From Paracoccaceae bacterium (GTDB lineage Bacteria; Pseudomonadota; Alphaproteobacteria; Rhodobacterales; Rhodobacteraceae): a stretch of DNA of 14,982 nucleotides. Of this stretch, positions 1 through 7,657 are shown piece by piece. The DNA is taken from assembly GCA_013214715.1 (NCBI GenBank), contig JABSSB010000151.1, positions 1-14,982 on the forward strand, read 5' to 3'. The translations under genes were made by a program, and so were the position numbers. Under the pieces are notes generated by a model, which did no database searches, was not told where the DNA came from, and saw nothing but the letters and a program-made list of their open reading frames with translations. The number at the start of each line of letters is the position of its first letter. The first letter of the stretch is position 1.

Positions 1-702
1 AACTACGACACAGCCTCCGATCAGGTTTGAGGCCATCATCTTCCGCGCAAAAGCAGAGCTCTGCGCAGAGGCACCAACAAGAAACGCACACAGGATAGCG
101 ACGAAGATGAGGGTCAGCGCGGCACCACTGTTCAGCAGATAGAACACAACCAAAAATGGCAGCGTGACCAAGGACATGCGAAGCAAACGCCTGTCTGGGT
201 CAAACGCGGGCGGCTTTGGCGCTGCTGCCGCCACCACCTTGTGTGATGGCCATAACACGAACATGACCTGCGTCACCAAGAGCGCGAGCGCAATGTTGAT
301 CGGCAACCAAAGGGCCACGATCCCGGCGAGGTCTTGAGAGAGCCCAACCGTAAAGGAGATCAGCAAAACGGCCAGAAGGCGCAGAATAACGTCCAAAGGC
401 CCCGCGCCCCGGACAGCCATATGAAAGACCCAAACGACAAGCAGCAACACCGCGATCAAGGACACAACCGGATAGGGTCGCAAGACGGAAAACAGGATCC
501 ACATCCCGACCATCCACAAAATGGTCTCGCCCACCAATCGCAGTGCGGCTGCGACGGGCAAGGGCGCAGGTGCTCCTGCCAATAAACCTACAAAGACCGC
601 CGCAATGAAGCCCAGGGGCCAGCCAAGCAAAATCGCGGCCACAAGTACCAGCCCCGTTCCAAGGCCAGTGCGCAGGGCAGCGTTCTGCGCATCAGTAGAC
701 AT
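1..702 (-). CDS. DUF2955-type inner-membrane transporter subunit (3' end cut by window edge)
   Basis: An open frame begins at ATG 702 and runs without a stop for 234 codons to the window edge, so the C-terminus is missing. The protein is almost entirely hydrophobic. About five membrane helices lie within residues 13-150, then a short polar linker with basic residues (about 152-172), then a second block of helices from about 173. The second block starts with LRMSLVTLPFLVVFYLLN, which resembles the first block (LRTGLGTGLVLVAAILLG). This suggests the duplicated halves of FUSC/AaeB-like proteins. The start overlaps the end of the HlyD-family gene by 11 bp, so the two are probably translationally coupled. 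The DUF2955 label rests on this gene pairing and on general resemblance. The likely role is the membrane-embedded part of an efflux pump for an unknown, perhaps aromatic acid, substrate. Confidence 0.75.
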   Translation of the reverse strand, partial: MSTDAQNAALRTGLGTGLVLVAAILLGWPLGFIAAVFVGLLAGAPAPLPVAAALRLVGETILWMVGMWILFSVLRPYPVVSLIAVLLLVVWVFHMAVRGAGPLDVILRLLAVLLISFTVGLSQDLAGIVALWLPINIALALLVTQVMFVLWPSHKVVAAAAPKPPAFDPDRRLLRMSLVTLPFLVVFYLLNSGAALTLIFVAILCAFLVGASAQSSAFARKMMASNLIGGCVVV

Positions 703-1756
703 AGGACAACAGCGCCACCAACCGGATATAGGCGCGTCCCAGCGCGTTGATCACCGGCGCCTCGCCGGTATAAGCGATCACATCAGCCTGTCCGTTGGCC
801 TGAAACACTACGTCATCATCACTGCTGCCGCTAGTGTAGCCCGGCAGGATGATCCGCACCGGAAAGCGCTGCGCCGCGCGCATCCAGCCGCCATCTGGCG
901 GTGGTGCGGCCAAACCGCCCGACCCGCCAAGCCCACCAAGCGATACAGCGCCGGAAAAGCTTTCCACCTCACCGCGCAAAACCCGTCCGGGGTGGATATC
1001 CAGCACGACATCCACCGGCGTGCCGACCGCCATGCGGCCCAGATTGTTTTCGGTCATATAGGCTTCGATCCAGACATTTTCGGAATCGATGAAACTCATC
1101 AGCGGGCTGCCCGCTTTGGCATAGATCCCTTCCGCCACGGTCAGGTTGGACACGACCCCTTGCGCCGGGGCCTCGAGATCCGTTTTGGAGAGATTGACTT
1201 CGGCCTCGGCCAGTTTCGCCAGCGCGACGCGGACCGCGGCATTATCTGCGCCATCAGCCCCCAAACGCGCCTCAGCCGCGGACAAGGCGGCCCGTGCGCT
1301 TTGAACACCCGCCTCGGCATCCGACAAAGCAGCCCGCGCATCATCGGCCCGCGCCACGGCAATCAGACCCTTGCGCTCAAGTTCAAAAATGCGCCCCGAT
1401 TGCAGCTGCATATTCGACAGATCTGTTTCAGCCCGCACCAATTGCGCCTGTGCCTGCTGCACATCCGCCGATCCGACGCCGACCGATTGCGTGGCTTGCT
1501 CCAACTCGGCCTGCGCGCGTTCTTGCGCGATCTGGAACAGCCTGGGATCAATGCGGGCCAGCAGGTCGCCGGGTTGCACCTCTTGCCCATTGGCGATCGC
1601 GATCTCGACCACCTGTCCCGAAACCTGCGGCACGACCGGCGTGATCACCGCCTTGACCCGCGCATTTGACGTAAACGGCGTGGCGCGATCCGCGACGACA
1701 TACCATGCAAACAACGCCACCGCCGCCAGAACGAGACCTTGCAAAAAACGAACCAT
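692..1756 (-). CDS. HlyD/EmrA-AaeA-like periplasmic membrane fusion protein
   Basis: This 354-residue protein has one N-terminal membrane anchor (about residues 4-21). The first half of a biotinyl-lipoyl-like domain follows (about 36-72, with VSGQVVEIAIANGQEVQPGD), then a long alanine/glutamate-rich coiled-coil hairpin (about 73-190). The second lipoyl half (about 191-225) and a beta-barrel domain (about 226-330) come next. A glycine- and proline-rich loop at about 269-291 interrupts the beta domain. This architecture links inner-membrane exporters to an outer-membrane channel. ATG 1756 was chosen because residues just upstream depend on a TTG at 1783 and ATG gives a normal short N-region before the anchor; a G-rich stretch lies just upstream. 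The gene lies 64 bp after rppH and overlaps the DUF2955 gene. No outer-membrane channel is encoded in the window. Confidence 0.88.
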   Translation of the reverse strand: MVRFLQGLVLAAVALFAWYVVADRATPFTSNARVKAVITPVVPQVSGQVVEIAIANGQEVQPGDLLARIDPRLFQIAQERAQAELEQATQSVGVGSADVQQAQAQLVRAETDLSNMQLQSGRIFELERKGLIAVARADDARAALSDAEAGVQSARAALSAAEARLGADGADNAAVRVALAKLAEAEVNLSKTDLEAPAQGVVSNLTVAEGIYAKAGSPLMSFIDSENVWIEAYMTENNLGRMAVGTPVDVVLDIHPGRVLRGEVESFSGAVSLGGLGGSGGLAAPPPDGGWMRAAQRFPVRIILPGYTSGSSDDDVVFQANGQADVIAYTGEAPVINALGRAYIRLVALLSYVY

Positions 1757-1820
1757 GACAAACCCCGAGACAATCAGGCCCAAGCCAAGCCAATCGCGGC
1801 AGGTCTGTCATCTCTGCGGC

Positions 1821-2306
1821 TCAGGCAAGGTGGTCGGAGAATTCGGCAATCACGGCCTCATAGACCTCGCGCTTGAAGGGCACGACCGCCTCGGGCATCT
1901 CGGCGGCACGCATCCAGCGCCAGTCGATGAATTCGGGATGGGCGGTGTCGATATTGATCTGCGCGTCCGAGCCCTGAAACCGCAACAGAAACCATTTCTG
2001 TTCTTGCCCGCGATAGCGGCCTTTCCAGATTTTCGGCGCGACGTCCAATGGCAGATCATAGGCCAGCCAGCCCGCGCTTTCGGCCACCATCTCGACCAGA
2101 TCGGGTGTGACGCTGATTTCTTCTTCCAATTCGCGCAGCGCGGCTGTTTTGGGGTCTTCACCCTTGTCGATGCCGCCCTGCGGCATTTGCCAGGCCTCCC
2201 GAAAGCGGTCCGACCGGCGCCCGGCCCAGACCAGACCGTCGCGATTGATCAGCATCAGTCCCACATTGCGGCGATACGGCAGCTTGGCGATCTCTTCGGG
2301 GGTCAT
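1821..2306 (-). CDS. rppH: RNA pyrophosphohydrolase (Nudix hydrolase) RppH
   Basis: RppH removes pyrophosphate from the 5' triphosphate end of transcripts and so opens them to RNase E decay; it also hydrolyses dinucleoside polyphosphates. The 161-residue protein has the typical opening MTPEEIAKLPYRRNVGLML, the AWQMPQGGIDKGED segment and a Nudix box at residues 44-66. The metal-binding glutamates E59, E62 and E63 are in place. The conserved glycine near the end of the box is replaced by serine (S65). The RppH-type RYRGQEQKWFL segment is at about 97-107, and VPFKREVYEAV lies near the C-terminus. ATG 2306 was chosen because AAGGAGA sits 6 nt upstream (2313-2319); a TTG seven codons earlier would place this site inside the gene. 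It is the first gene of the leftward unit and divergent from fadH. Confidence 0.93.
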   Translation of the reverse strand: MTPEEIAKLPYRRNVGLMLINRDGLVWAGRRSDRFREAWQMPQGGIDKGEDPKTAALRELEEEISVTPDLVEMVAESAGWLAYDLPLDVAPKIWKGRYRGQEQKWFLLRFQGSDAQINIDTAHPEFIDWRWMRAAEMPEAVVPFKREVYEAVIAEFSDHLA

Positions 2307-2332
2307 GGCGGCTCTCCTTGCAGTCAAGCCTG

Positions 2333-2360
2333 TCTTTATCTGACGTTGGGATTAGGTCAA
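2333..2360 (-). promoter_or_regulatory. Candidate sigma-70 promoter of rppH
   Basis: Read on the minus strand, TTGACC (2360-2355) is followed after 16 nt by TAAAGA (2338-2333). The predicted transcript would start near 2326, about 20 nt before the rppH ATG, leaving room for the AAGGAGA ribosome site. The -35 box matches consensus at five of six positions and the -10 box is weaker. It lies in the 133-bp divergent spacer shared with fadH. This is a reading by eye without a weight matrix. Confidence 0.4.
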
Positions 2361-2439
2361 CGGTTTGACGCGGCGTATCGGGGTGACAGAGTCGCCCGCA
2401 GCCGCGATGCTGCGCCCAAACCCTGTCTGGGAGGACATG

Positions 2440-4467
2440 ATGACTCAGTATCCGCATATGCTGGCCCCGCTCGACCTTGGCTTTACGACGCTTAAAAACC
2501 GCGTCCTGATGGGCTCGATGCACACCGGTCTGGAAGAGACGAAAGACTGGAACCGCGTGGCCGAGTTTTACGCAGACCGTGCGCGCGGCGGCGTGGCGTT
2601 GATGGTGACGGGCGGAATTGGCCCGAACCTCGAAGGCTCAGTATTGCCGGGGGCGGCGATGATGACCACGGACGAGGATGTGGCAAATCATTCGGTGGTG
2701 ACCGACCGGGTGCACGAGGCGGGCGGCAAGATCGCAATGCAGATCCTGCATGCCGGGCGCTATGCCTATGGTCCGAAATGCGTGGCTCCCTCGCCGGTGA
2801 AATCGCCGATTTCGCCCTTCCCGCCGACCGAATTGGACGAAGAAGGCATCGAAAAACAGATCAGCGACATCGTGAACGCTGCCGTGCTGGCCCAGAAAGC
2901 GGGCTATGACGGGGTCGAGATCATGGGGTCGGAAGGGTATTTCCTGAACCAGTTTCTGGTGACCCATACCAACAAGCGCGACGATCGCTGGGGCGGATCC
3001 TACGAAAACCGGATGCGCCTGCCGATCGAGGTCGTACGCCGCACGCGCGAGGCGGTGGGAACCGATTTCATCATCATCTACCGGCTGTCGATGATCGATC
3101 TGGTGCCCAATGGCTCGACCCATGATGAGGTTGTGCAGCTTGCGGTCGAGATCGAAAAGGCCGGCGCAACGATCCTGAACACCGGGATCGGCTGGCATGA
3201 GGCTCGAATCCCGACCATCGCGACCTCTGTTCCCCGTGCAGCTTTTGCCTGGGTCACGAAAAAGCTGATGGGCAAGGTTGGCATCCCGATCATCACATCC
3301 AACCGCATCAACACCCCAGAAGTGGCCGAGGATGTCCTGTCGACGGGGTGCGCGGACATGGTGTCCATGGCCCGCCCGATGCTGGCCGACGCCGATTTCG
3401 TGATCAAGGCCGAGCGTGGCGAGGGCGCGAAAATCGCGCCTTGCATCGCCTGCAACCAGGCCTGTCTGGATCACACCTTTGGTGGCAAGTTGACCTCCTG
3501 CCTTGTGAACCCCCGTGCCTGCCACGAGACCGAGTTGGTCATCTCTCCTGCAGAAACGATCAAGAGCGTCGCCATCGTCGGCGCCGGTCCGGCCGGATTG
3601 TCGACGGCTATCACGGCCGCCGAGCGTGGGCATAAGGTCACCCTTTTTGATCGCGCCGATGAGATTGGTGGCCAGCTCAACATGGCCAAACAGGTGCCCG
3701 GCAAGGAAGAGTTCTGGGGGCTTGTCGATTGGTATCGCGCGATGGTGGCCGATCTGGGCATTGATCTTCAGCTTGGCCGTGAGATTGGCGCCAAGGATCT
3801 GGGCGATTTTGACGAGGTGGTGATCGCCACTGGCGTGCTGCCGCGCGACCCGGAGATCCCCGGCCAGGATCGCGACAATGTGCTCAGCTATATTGACGTT
3901 CTGCGCGGCAAAGCGCCTGTTGGCAAACGCGTCGCGGTGATCGGCGCAGGCGGCATCGGTTTTGATGTCTCGGAATATCTGGCGCATGACGGCACCAGCC
4001 CGGCCGAAGATCTGCCCTTGTGGATGAAGGAATGGGGCGTCAGCGACCCGGCCGAAAACCGCGCGGGTCTGGCCCCCGAAGGCCCGCAACCACATGCCCC
4101 GGCACGTCAGATCACCCTTTTGCAACGCAAAGCGGAAAAGCATGGCAAGCGGCTGGGCAAGACAACGGGCTGGATTCACCGGGCTGCGCTGAAGATGAAG
4201 GATGTGCAATTCGTCGGCGGCGTGAATTACGAGCGGATCGATGAGGCCGGGCTGCATGTCAGCTTTGGCGAGGCGCGCGAGAAACCCACGCTGATCGAAG
4301 CCGACACGATCGTCCTATGCGCCGGGCAGCTGTCCGAGCGGAGCCTTGCCGACGCGCTGGAAGCCGAAGGTGTGAGCCCTCATGTGATCGGCGGTGCGGA
4401 AGTTGCGGCCGAGCTGGATGCCAAACGCGCCATCAATCAGGGCGTGCGGTTGGCCGCAGCACTTTGA
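2440..4467 (+). CDS. fadH: NADPH-dependent 2,4-dienoyl-CoA reductase
   Basis: This enzyme reduces 2,4-dienoyl-CoA with NADPH to an enoyl-CoA, so that unsaturated fatty acids with even-position double bonds can pass through beta-oxidation. The 675-residue length is close to the E. coli enzyme (about 672). Residues 1-330 form the FMN-binding TIM barrel of the Old Yellow Enzyme type. The catalytic tyrosine (Y167, in MGSEGYFLNQF) and histidine (H253, in TGIGWHEARIPT) are both present. Cysteines 335, 338, 342 and 354 (CIACNQACLD, then SCLVNPRACHET) bind the 4Fe-4S cluster. An FAD-binding GAGPAG lies at 381-386 and an NADPH-domain GAGGIG at 502-507. ATG 2440 was preferred because GGAG ends 5 nt before it; ATG 2437 is directly adjacent and would add one residue. 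The gene is monocistronic, between divergent rppH and a convergent neighbour. Confidence 0.96.
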   Translation: MTQYPHMLAPLDLGFTTLKNRVLMGSMHTGLEETKDWNRVAEFYADRARGGVALMVTGGIGPNLEGSVLPGAAMMTTDEDVANHSVVTDRVHEAGGKIAMQILHAGRYAYGPKCVAPSPVKSPISPFPPTELDEEGIEKQISDIVNAAVLAQKAGYDGVEIMGSEGYFLNQFLVTHTNKRDDRWGGSYENRMRLPIEVVRRTREAVGTDFIIIYRLSMIDLVPNGSTHDEVVQLAVEIEKAGATILNTGIGWHEARIPTIATSVPRAAFAWVTKKLMGKVGIPIITSNRINTPEVAEDVLSTGCADMVSMARPMLADADFVIKAERGEGAKIAPCIACNQACLDHTFGGKLTSCLVNPRACHETELVISPAETIKSVAIVGAGPAGLSTAITAAERGHKVTLFDRADEIGGQLNMAKQVPGKEEFWGLVDWYRAMVADLGIDLQLGREIGAKDLGDFDEVVIATGVLPRDPEIPGQDRDNVLSYIDVLRGKAPVGKRVAVIGAGGIGFDVSEYLAHDGTSPAEDLPLWMKEWGVSDPAENRAGLAPEGPQPHAPARQITLLQRKAEKHGKRLGKTTGWIHRAALKMKDVQFVGGVNYERIDEAGLHVSFGEAREKPTLIEADTIVLCAGQLSERSLADALEAEGVSPHVIGGAEVAAELDAKRAINQGVRLAAAL

Positions 4468-4481
4468 AACAGAGGGAACGC

Positions 4482-4508
4482 GCGCAGGGGGCATCGACCC
4501 CCCTGCGC
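4482..4508. terminator. Strong hairpin between convergent genes, possible bidirectional terminator
   Basis: GCGCAGGGGG (4482-4491) pairs perfectly with CCCCCTGCGC (4499-4508), giving a 10-bp stem with a 7-nt loop. It sits 15 nt after the fadH stop and 33 nt from the end of the convergent DUF4399 gene. Neither side has a run of T, so it is not a textbook rho-independent terminator. It may still stop or stabilise both transcripts. Confidence 0.5.
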
Positions 4509-4540
4509 ATGTCGGCCCGCTGACGCGGTCCGAAGCCTGA

Positions 4541-4975
4541 TCAGTCGACCGTGATTGTGATCACCTCGGACATGATGGGCGGGTCATGCGGCACATGGAA
4601 TGCATCGCCCAAAACCAGTTGCAGCGTATGCGTGCCTGCGGGCAGGTCCAGAGTGGTTTCGGTCTGACCGCCACCGAAATGACGATGATTTTCATCGCCG
4701 GGGATAGGATCATCCATATTGTCCCCGGCCTCAGCCCCATAGGGCGCACGATCGACGATCAGATGGTGATGTCCGGTATTGTCCCATTCGACTCCGGCCG
4801 GGGCGATGCCCATGCCCACCAGACCAAACCGCACGGTCACCGGCCCGCTGACCGTGTCGCCATCGCTGAGATTGGTGATATAGACCCGTGCATCCGGGTT
4901 TGACGGTGTATCTCCTGCCAAAACCGGCGCGGCCAGACCCACTGCAAGAGCCATAGCAAGTATTCCGAAACGCAT
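4541..4975 (-). CDS. Secreted DUF4399 domain protein, histidine-rich
   Basis: The 144-residue protein starts with a signal peptide (residues 1-20, ending APVLA before GD), so the mature form is probably periplasmic. The rest is a compact beta-rich domain of the DUF4399 type: VYITNLSDGDTV at the start, GMGIAPAGVEWDNTGHHHL in the middle, and LPAGTHTLQLVLGDAFHVPH near the end. The function of this family is not known to me. Histidines cluster at 69-71, 97, 99, 127 and 130, which could hint at metal binding (inference only). The start ATG 4975 has GGAGG about 6 nt upstream. The gene is divergent from a LysR-type regulator across 211 bp, so that regulator may control it. It converges on fadH. Confidence 0.85.
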   Translation of the reverse strand: MRFGILAMALAVGLAAPVLAGDTPSNPDARVYITNLSDGDTVSGPVTVRFGLVGMGIAPAGVEWDNTGHHHLIVDRAPYGAEAGDNMDDPIPGDENHRHFGGGQTETTLDLPAGTHTLQLVLGDAFHVPHDPPIMSEVITITVD

Positions 4976-5186
4976 AACATCCTCCCTAATGTCTCATTTG
5001 GATAGATGAACAGTAGCGCGGATTCGCGAGGCCAACGGCAAAATCTGCCCCAATCGCGGCTTTGTGTGGTTTCCGCCCCGGCGACGATGCCTGACAATAT
5101 CCCGAGATTATCCTTACCGCCGCCGCGTTCTTGCCCCTTTTGCGACAGATGCTCGTCAGGAACGAAGATTGCCTGATGGACCGCCC

Positions 5187-6092
5187 ATGGACCGCCTGAC
5201 CGAGATGGAAGCCTTTGCCAATGTCGTGGATCAGGGGGGATTCACTGATGCGGCCAAGAAGATGGGCATTTCCAAATCGGCCGTGTCCAAACATGTCTCA
5301 TCGCTGGAAGCACGTCTGGGCGCGCGCTTGCTGAACCGCACCACGCGCCGCGTCAGCCCCACGGAAATCGGTCTGGCCTATTACGACCGCGCCCGCCGGG
5401 TTCTTAATGACGCGGGCGAGGCAGATGCCCTGGTCACCTCGATGCAATCGGCGCCATCCGGCACGTTGCGCGTATCGGTCGCCACCGATTTCGGGGTCAA
5501 TCACCTCTCACCCATCCTGTCGGATTTCCTGAAGGACTACCCCGACATCACTGTCAACATGGTGCTGAACAACCGCTATGTAGAACTGATTTCAGAAGGC
5601 TTCGACGTCGCCATTCGCATTGGCGAGTTGGAAGACAGCACTCTGCGGGCACGCAAACTGGCCGAAACCACGCGGCGGATGATCGCCTCTCCGTCCTACT
5701 TCGCCACACATGGACGCCCGCAAAAAATCGACGATCTCAACCTGCACAAGCTGCTGCATTATTCCAGCCAATCGAACGGTTCGGTCTGGAAACTGACCTC
5801 TCCCACCGGGGAAAAGCGCCAAGTGCGCACTGCCGGATGGCTCAGCGTGAATGACGGACAGTCCCTGCTGAACGCCGCCATTGCCGGGCTGGGTATCGCC
5901 TATCTGCCCAATTACCTTTACGCGCAGGCGATGGAAGATGGTCTGATCGAAGAAGCCATGCCCGCCCTGCCAGTTGAAACGCAGGGGATTTACGCGGTCT
6001 ACCCGCCGGGGCGGTTCACCCAACCCAAGGTGCGCGCCTTCATCGATTTTCTGGTCGAGGCGTTTTCCAGCAAAACAAACGCGGGCTGGTAA
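5187..6092 (+). CDS. LysR-family transcriptional regulator (CrgA/DmlR-like)
   Basis: The 301-residue length is normal for the family. A winged helix-turn-helix occupies residues 1-60, with the recognition segment AAKKMGISKSAVSKHVSSLE at about 22-41. A linker helix follows (about 62-88), then a two-lobed effector domain (about 89-295) starting SGTLRVSVATDFG. The RLLNRTTRRVSPTEIG stretch is typical of the CrgA/DmlR branch, which often acts on a divergently transcribed neighbour; here that would be the DUF4399 gene. ATG 5187 is the only start that gives the standard N-terminus. It lacks a clear ribosome site. The start is duplicated: an 11-mer beginning ATGGACCGCC occurs at 5176-5186 and again at 5187-5197. 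The first copy opens a seven-codon out-of-frame ORF ending at 5199. The effector is unknown. Confidence 0.93.
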   Translation: MDRLTEMEAFANVVDQGGFTDAAKKMGISKSAVSKHVSSLEARLGARLLNRTTRRVSPTEIGLAYYDRARRVLNDAGEADALVTSMQSAPSGTLRVSVATDFGVNHLSPILSDFLKDYPDITVNMVLNNRYVELISEGFDVAIRIGELEDSTLRARKLAETTRRMIASPSYFATHGRPQKIDDLNLHKLLHYSSQSNGSVWKLTSPTGEKRQVRTAGWLSVNDGQSLLNAAIAGLGIAYLPNYLYAQAMEDGLIEEAMPALPVETQGIYAVYPPGRFTQPKVRAFIDFLVEAFSSKTNAGW

Positions 6093-6095
6093 GGC

Positions 6096-7091
6096 TCAGC
6101 GCGGCATCAGCACCGCTTCGACCCGGCGGTTCTGTGCCGCGCGCGCAGGATCGGTCAGCGGTGCAATGGGCAGCAGATACCCGGCACCTTCGGCGTCAAT
6201 GCGGTCGGGCGCGATGCTGTAGCTGTCGATCAGATATTGTCGCACAGCCTGCGCACGAGCGCGCGAAATCTTGAGATTGGCGGCCAACGTCCCGTCGGCG
6301 TCGGTATGGCCGACAAGGGTGATCCGCAGATCAGGCCTGTCGATCAGCAGATTGGCCAGATCCCGCAAGGCGGCCACAGAGCCGTTGGACAAGGTCGCCG
6401 CCCCGCTGTCAAATTGGACGCCGTCCAGAACAACTCGCCCCAATTGCAGCAACCGATCCGCGAGTGGCATCTCAGCTTCTGCAGAGGGCAGCGGCACGGG
6501 CGGCTTTCCGGTTTGATCTGGCGTGGTGCTTGTGGTGGCGATGGCGGGATCGACGGCGGCTAGCGCGCGACTGATCTGCACAAACCCCGACACCCCGGAC
6601 CGGCTGACCAGAACAAGGATTGCATCTCCCTCTTTCCGGGCCGCAAACGCGCGGAAATCGCGCAGGTTCAGAAACATGTCCGGTGCCGGAACGACCTGCA
6701 CCTGCCGCCGAAAATCAAACCCGCCACAGGCCCGATCCGCACAATCCAGCAGAACGCGATACCCCTGCTCAATCAACACCTCCCGGATGGGCATCAGCAT
6801 AGCCAGAACGGGCGGCACCTCACCGCCATCTTCCGCAGGGATTTGCCAGCTTTGCGTGGTGACACGGCCATCCACCGACACCGCTGGCAAGCTGTCGCGC
6901 GTGGCCGGTCCGATGGGCAAACGCAGCGTTTCCAACGGGGCAACCCGGTCAAATCGAAGTTCGGCCCCCACAGGGATCGGCAAAGGCAACGGATCTTCCG
7001 CCGCCACAGGCCCAGCAAATGTAAGGCCCAGCAAAACAATAGGCCAAGCGCGGTACCACACCTTAGCGCGCCTGCGCGTGATAGGGATCAT
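6096..7091 (-). CDS. Secreted OmpA-family protein with DUF4892-like N-terminal domain
   Basis: This 331-residue protein has a basic N-region (TRRRAK), a hydrophobic core and a likely signal-peptidase site after residue 31 (GPVAA before ED). Residues about 40-180 form a domain with two cysteines (C117 and C122, in DCADRACGGFDF) and a VSRSGVSGF strand. This resembles the DUF4892 domain found before OmpA domains in some proteobacteria (moderate certainty). A proline-rich linker follows (about 188-205). The C-terminal OmpA domain (about 219-330) has FDSGAATL, VGHTDADG, NLKISRARA and the final NRRVE, which bind peptidoglycan. ATG 7091 overlaps the upstream gene's end by 29 bp. A GTG at 7061, one base after that gene's TAA, is a serious alternative that keeps a shorter signal peptide. 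The role is probably envelope anchoring. Confidence 0.85.
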   Translation of the reverse strand: MIPITRRRAKVWYRAWPIVLLGLTFAGPVAAEDPLPLPIPVGAELRFDRVAPLETLRLPIGPATRDSLPAVSVDGRVTTQSWQIPAEDGGEVPPVLAMLMPIREVLIEQGYRVLLDCADRACGGFDFRRQVQVVPAPDMFLNLRDFRAFAARKEGDAILVLVSRSGVSGFVQISRALAAVDPAIATTSTTPDQTGKPPVPLPSAEAEMPLADRLLQLGRVVLDGVQFDSGAATLSNGSVAALRDLANLLIDRPDLRITLVGHTDADGTLAANLKISRARAQAVRQYLIDSYSIAPDRIDAEGAGYLLPIAPLTDPARAAQNRRVEAVLMPR

Positions 7092-7629
7092 TGGGGCGCA
7101 TATCGGTGGCGCTGGCAACCCGATTGGACATGTTGAAAAAACCCGTAACATTCGCAATGTCCCAGATGTCGCGGTCAGTGAAGCCATGCGCACGCAGCGC
7201 GGCGCGGTCCGTTTCTTCGATGGTGGCCGAGGCCGTGGTGACCTTGGCCGCAAAATCCAGCATCGCCCTTTGGCGCGGCGTGATATCCGCGACCCGGTAA
7301 TTCATCACCATCATTTCGCCCAGTTTCGGATCGCCCGACAGCTCTCGCACGGCGGCGCCATGGGCGACCTGGCAATAGAAACAGCGATTGATCGAACTGA
7401 CGACCACCGCGATCATCTCACGCTCAAGCTTGGTCAGCGCGCTGTCGCCCAGCATCAGGTCGTTATACATGGCGGTGAAGGCGTTCAGCTTTTCGACGTC
7501 AAAAGCATAGGCCTTCAGCACATTCGGTACCATGCCCAGCTTGTCTTCGCAGATGTCAAAATACTTCTGCGTCGCCTCAGGCAGCGGGTCCATCATTGGC
7601 AGGTCAAGCGCGGTGGGTTGATCACTCAT
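7063..7629 (-). CDS. AhpD-like / carboxymuconolactone decarboxylase-family peroxidase-related protein
   Basis: The 188-residue protein belongs to the group usually annotated as uncharacterised peroxidase-related enzyme. It has an all-helical AhpD-like fold, and the active-site signature is intact: LEREMIAVVVSS (residues 68-79) followed by C83-F-Y-C86 and H90. In AhpD these residues carry out thiol-based peroxide or disulfide chemistry. The N-terminal half (LGMVPNVLKAYA, about 31-42) is also typical. Start choice is open: AAGGA at 7640-7644 is 10 nt before ATG 7629 and 4 nt before ATG 7635, which would add two residues. It lies 28 bp after the acetyltransferase gene and probably shares its transcript. 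The substrate is unknown. Confidence 0.9.
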   Translation of the reverse strand: MSDQPTALDLPMMDPLPEATQKYFDICEDKLGMVPNVLKAYAFDVEKLNAFTAMYNDLMLGDSALTKLEREMIAVVVSSINRCFYCQVAHGAAVRELSGDPKLGEMMVMNYRVADITPRQRAMLDFAAKVTTASATIEETDRAALRAHGFTDRDIWDIANVTGFFNMSNRVASATDMRPNDPYHAQAR

Positions 7630-7657
7630 AGTCATTTGGTCCTTGGAATTCAGGGCG

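Noticed and set aside
521..1669. 382-codon plus-strand frame opposite the HlyD and DUF2955 genes
   Set aside because: It is arginine-, histidine- and proline-rich, has no recognisable domain and lies opposite two well-supported genes.
2365..2393. TTGACG as a fadH -35 box
   Set aside because: No acceptable -10 box lies 16-18 nt downstream (AGAGTC at 17 nt).
4020..4120. Possible extra insertion in FadH between its FAD and NADPH segments
   Set aside because: The total length equals the usual FadH length, so the region is a normal part of the protein.
2638..4257. Long antisense open frame (539 codons) opposite fadH
   Set aside because: It mirrors a clear fadH reading frame with intact motifs. 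Long antisense frames are usual in GC-rich genes, and its composition (rich in His, Arg, Gly and Asp) is not protein-like.
5030..5115. LysR operator (T-N11-A) and promoter boxes in the divergent spacer
   Set aside because: Several weak matches exist, none clearly better than chance in this base composition.
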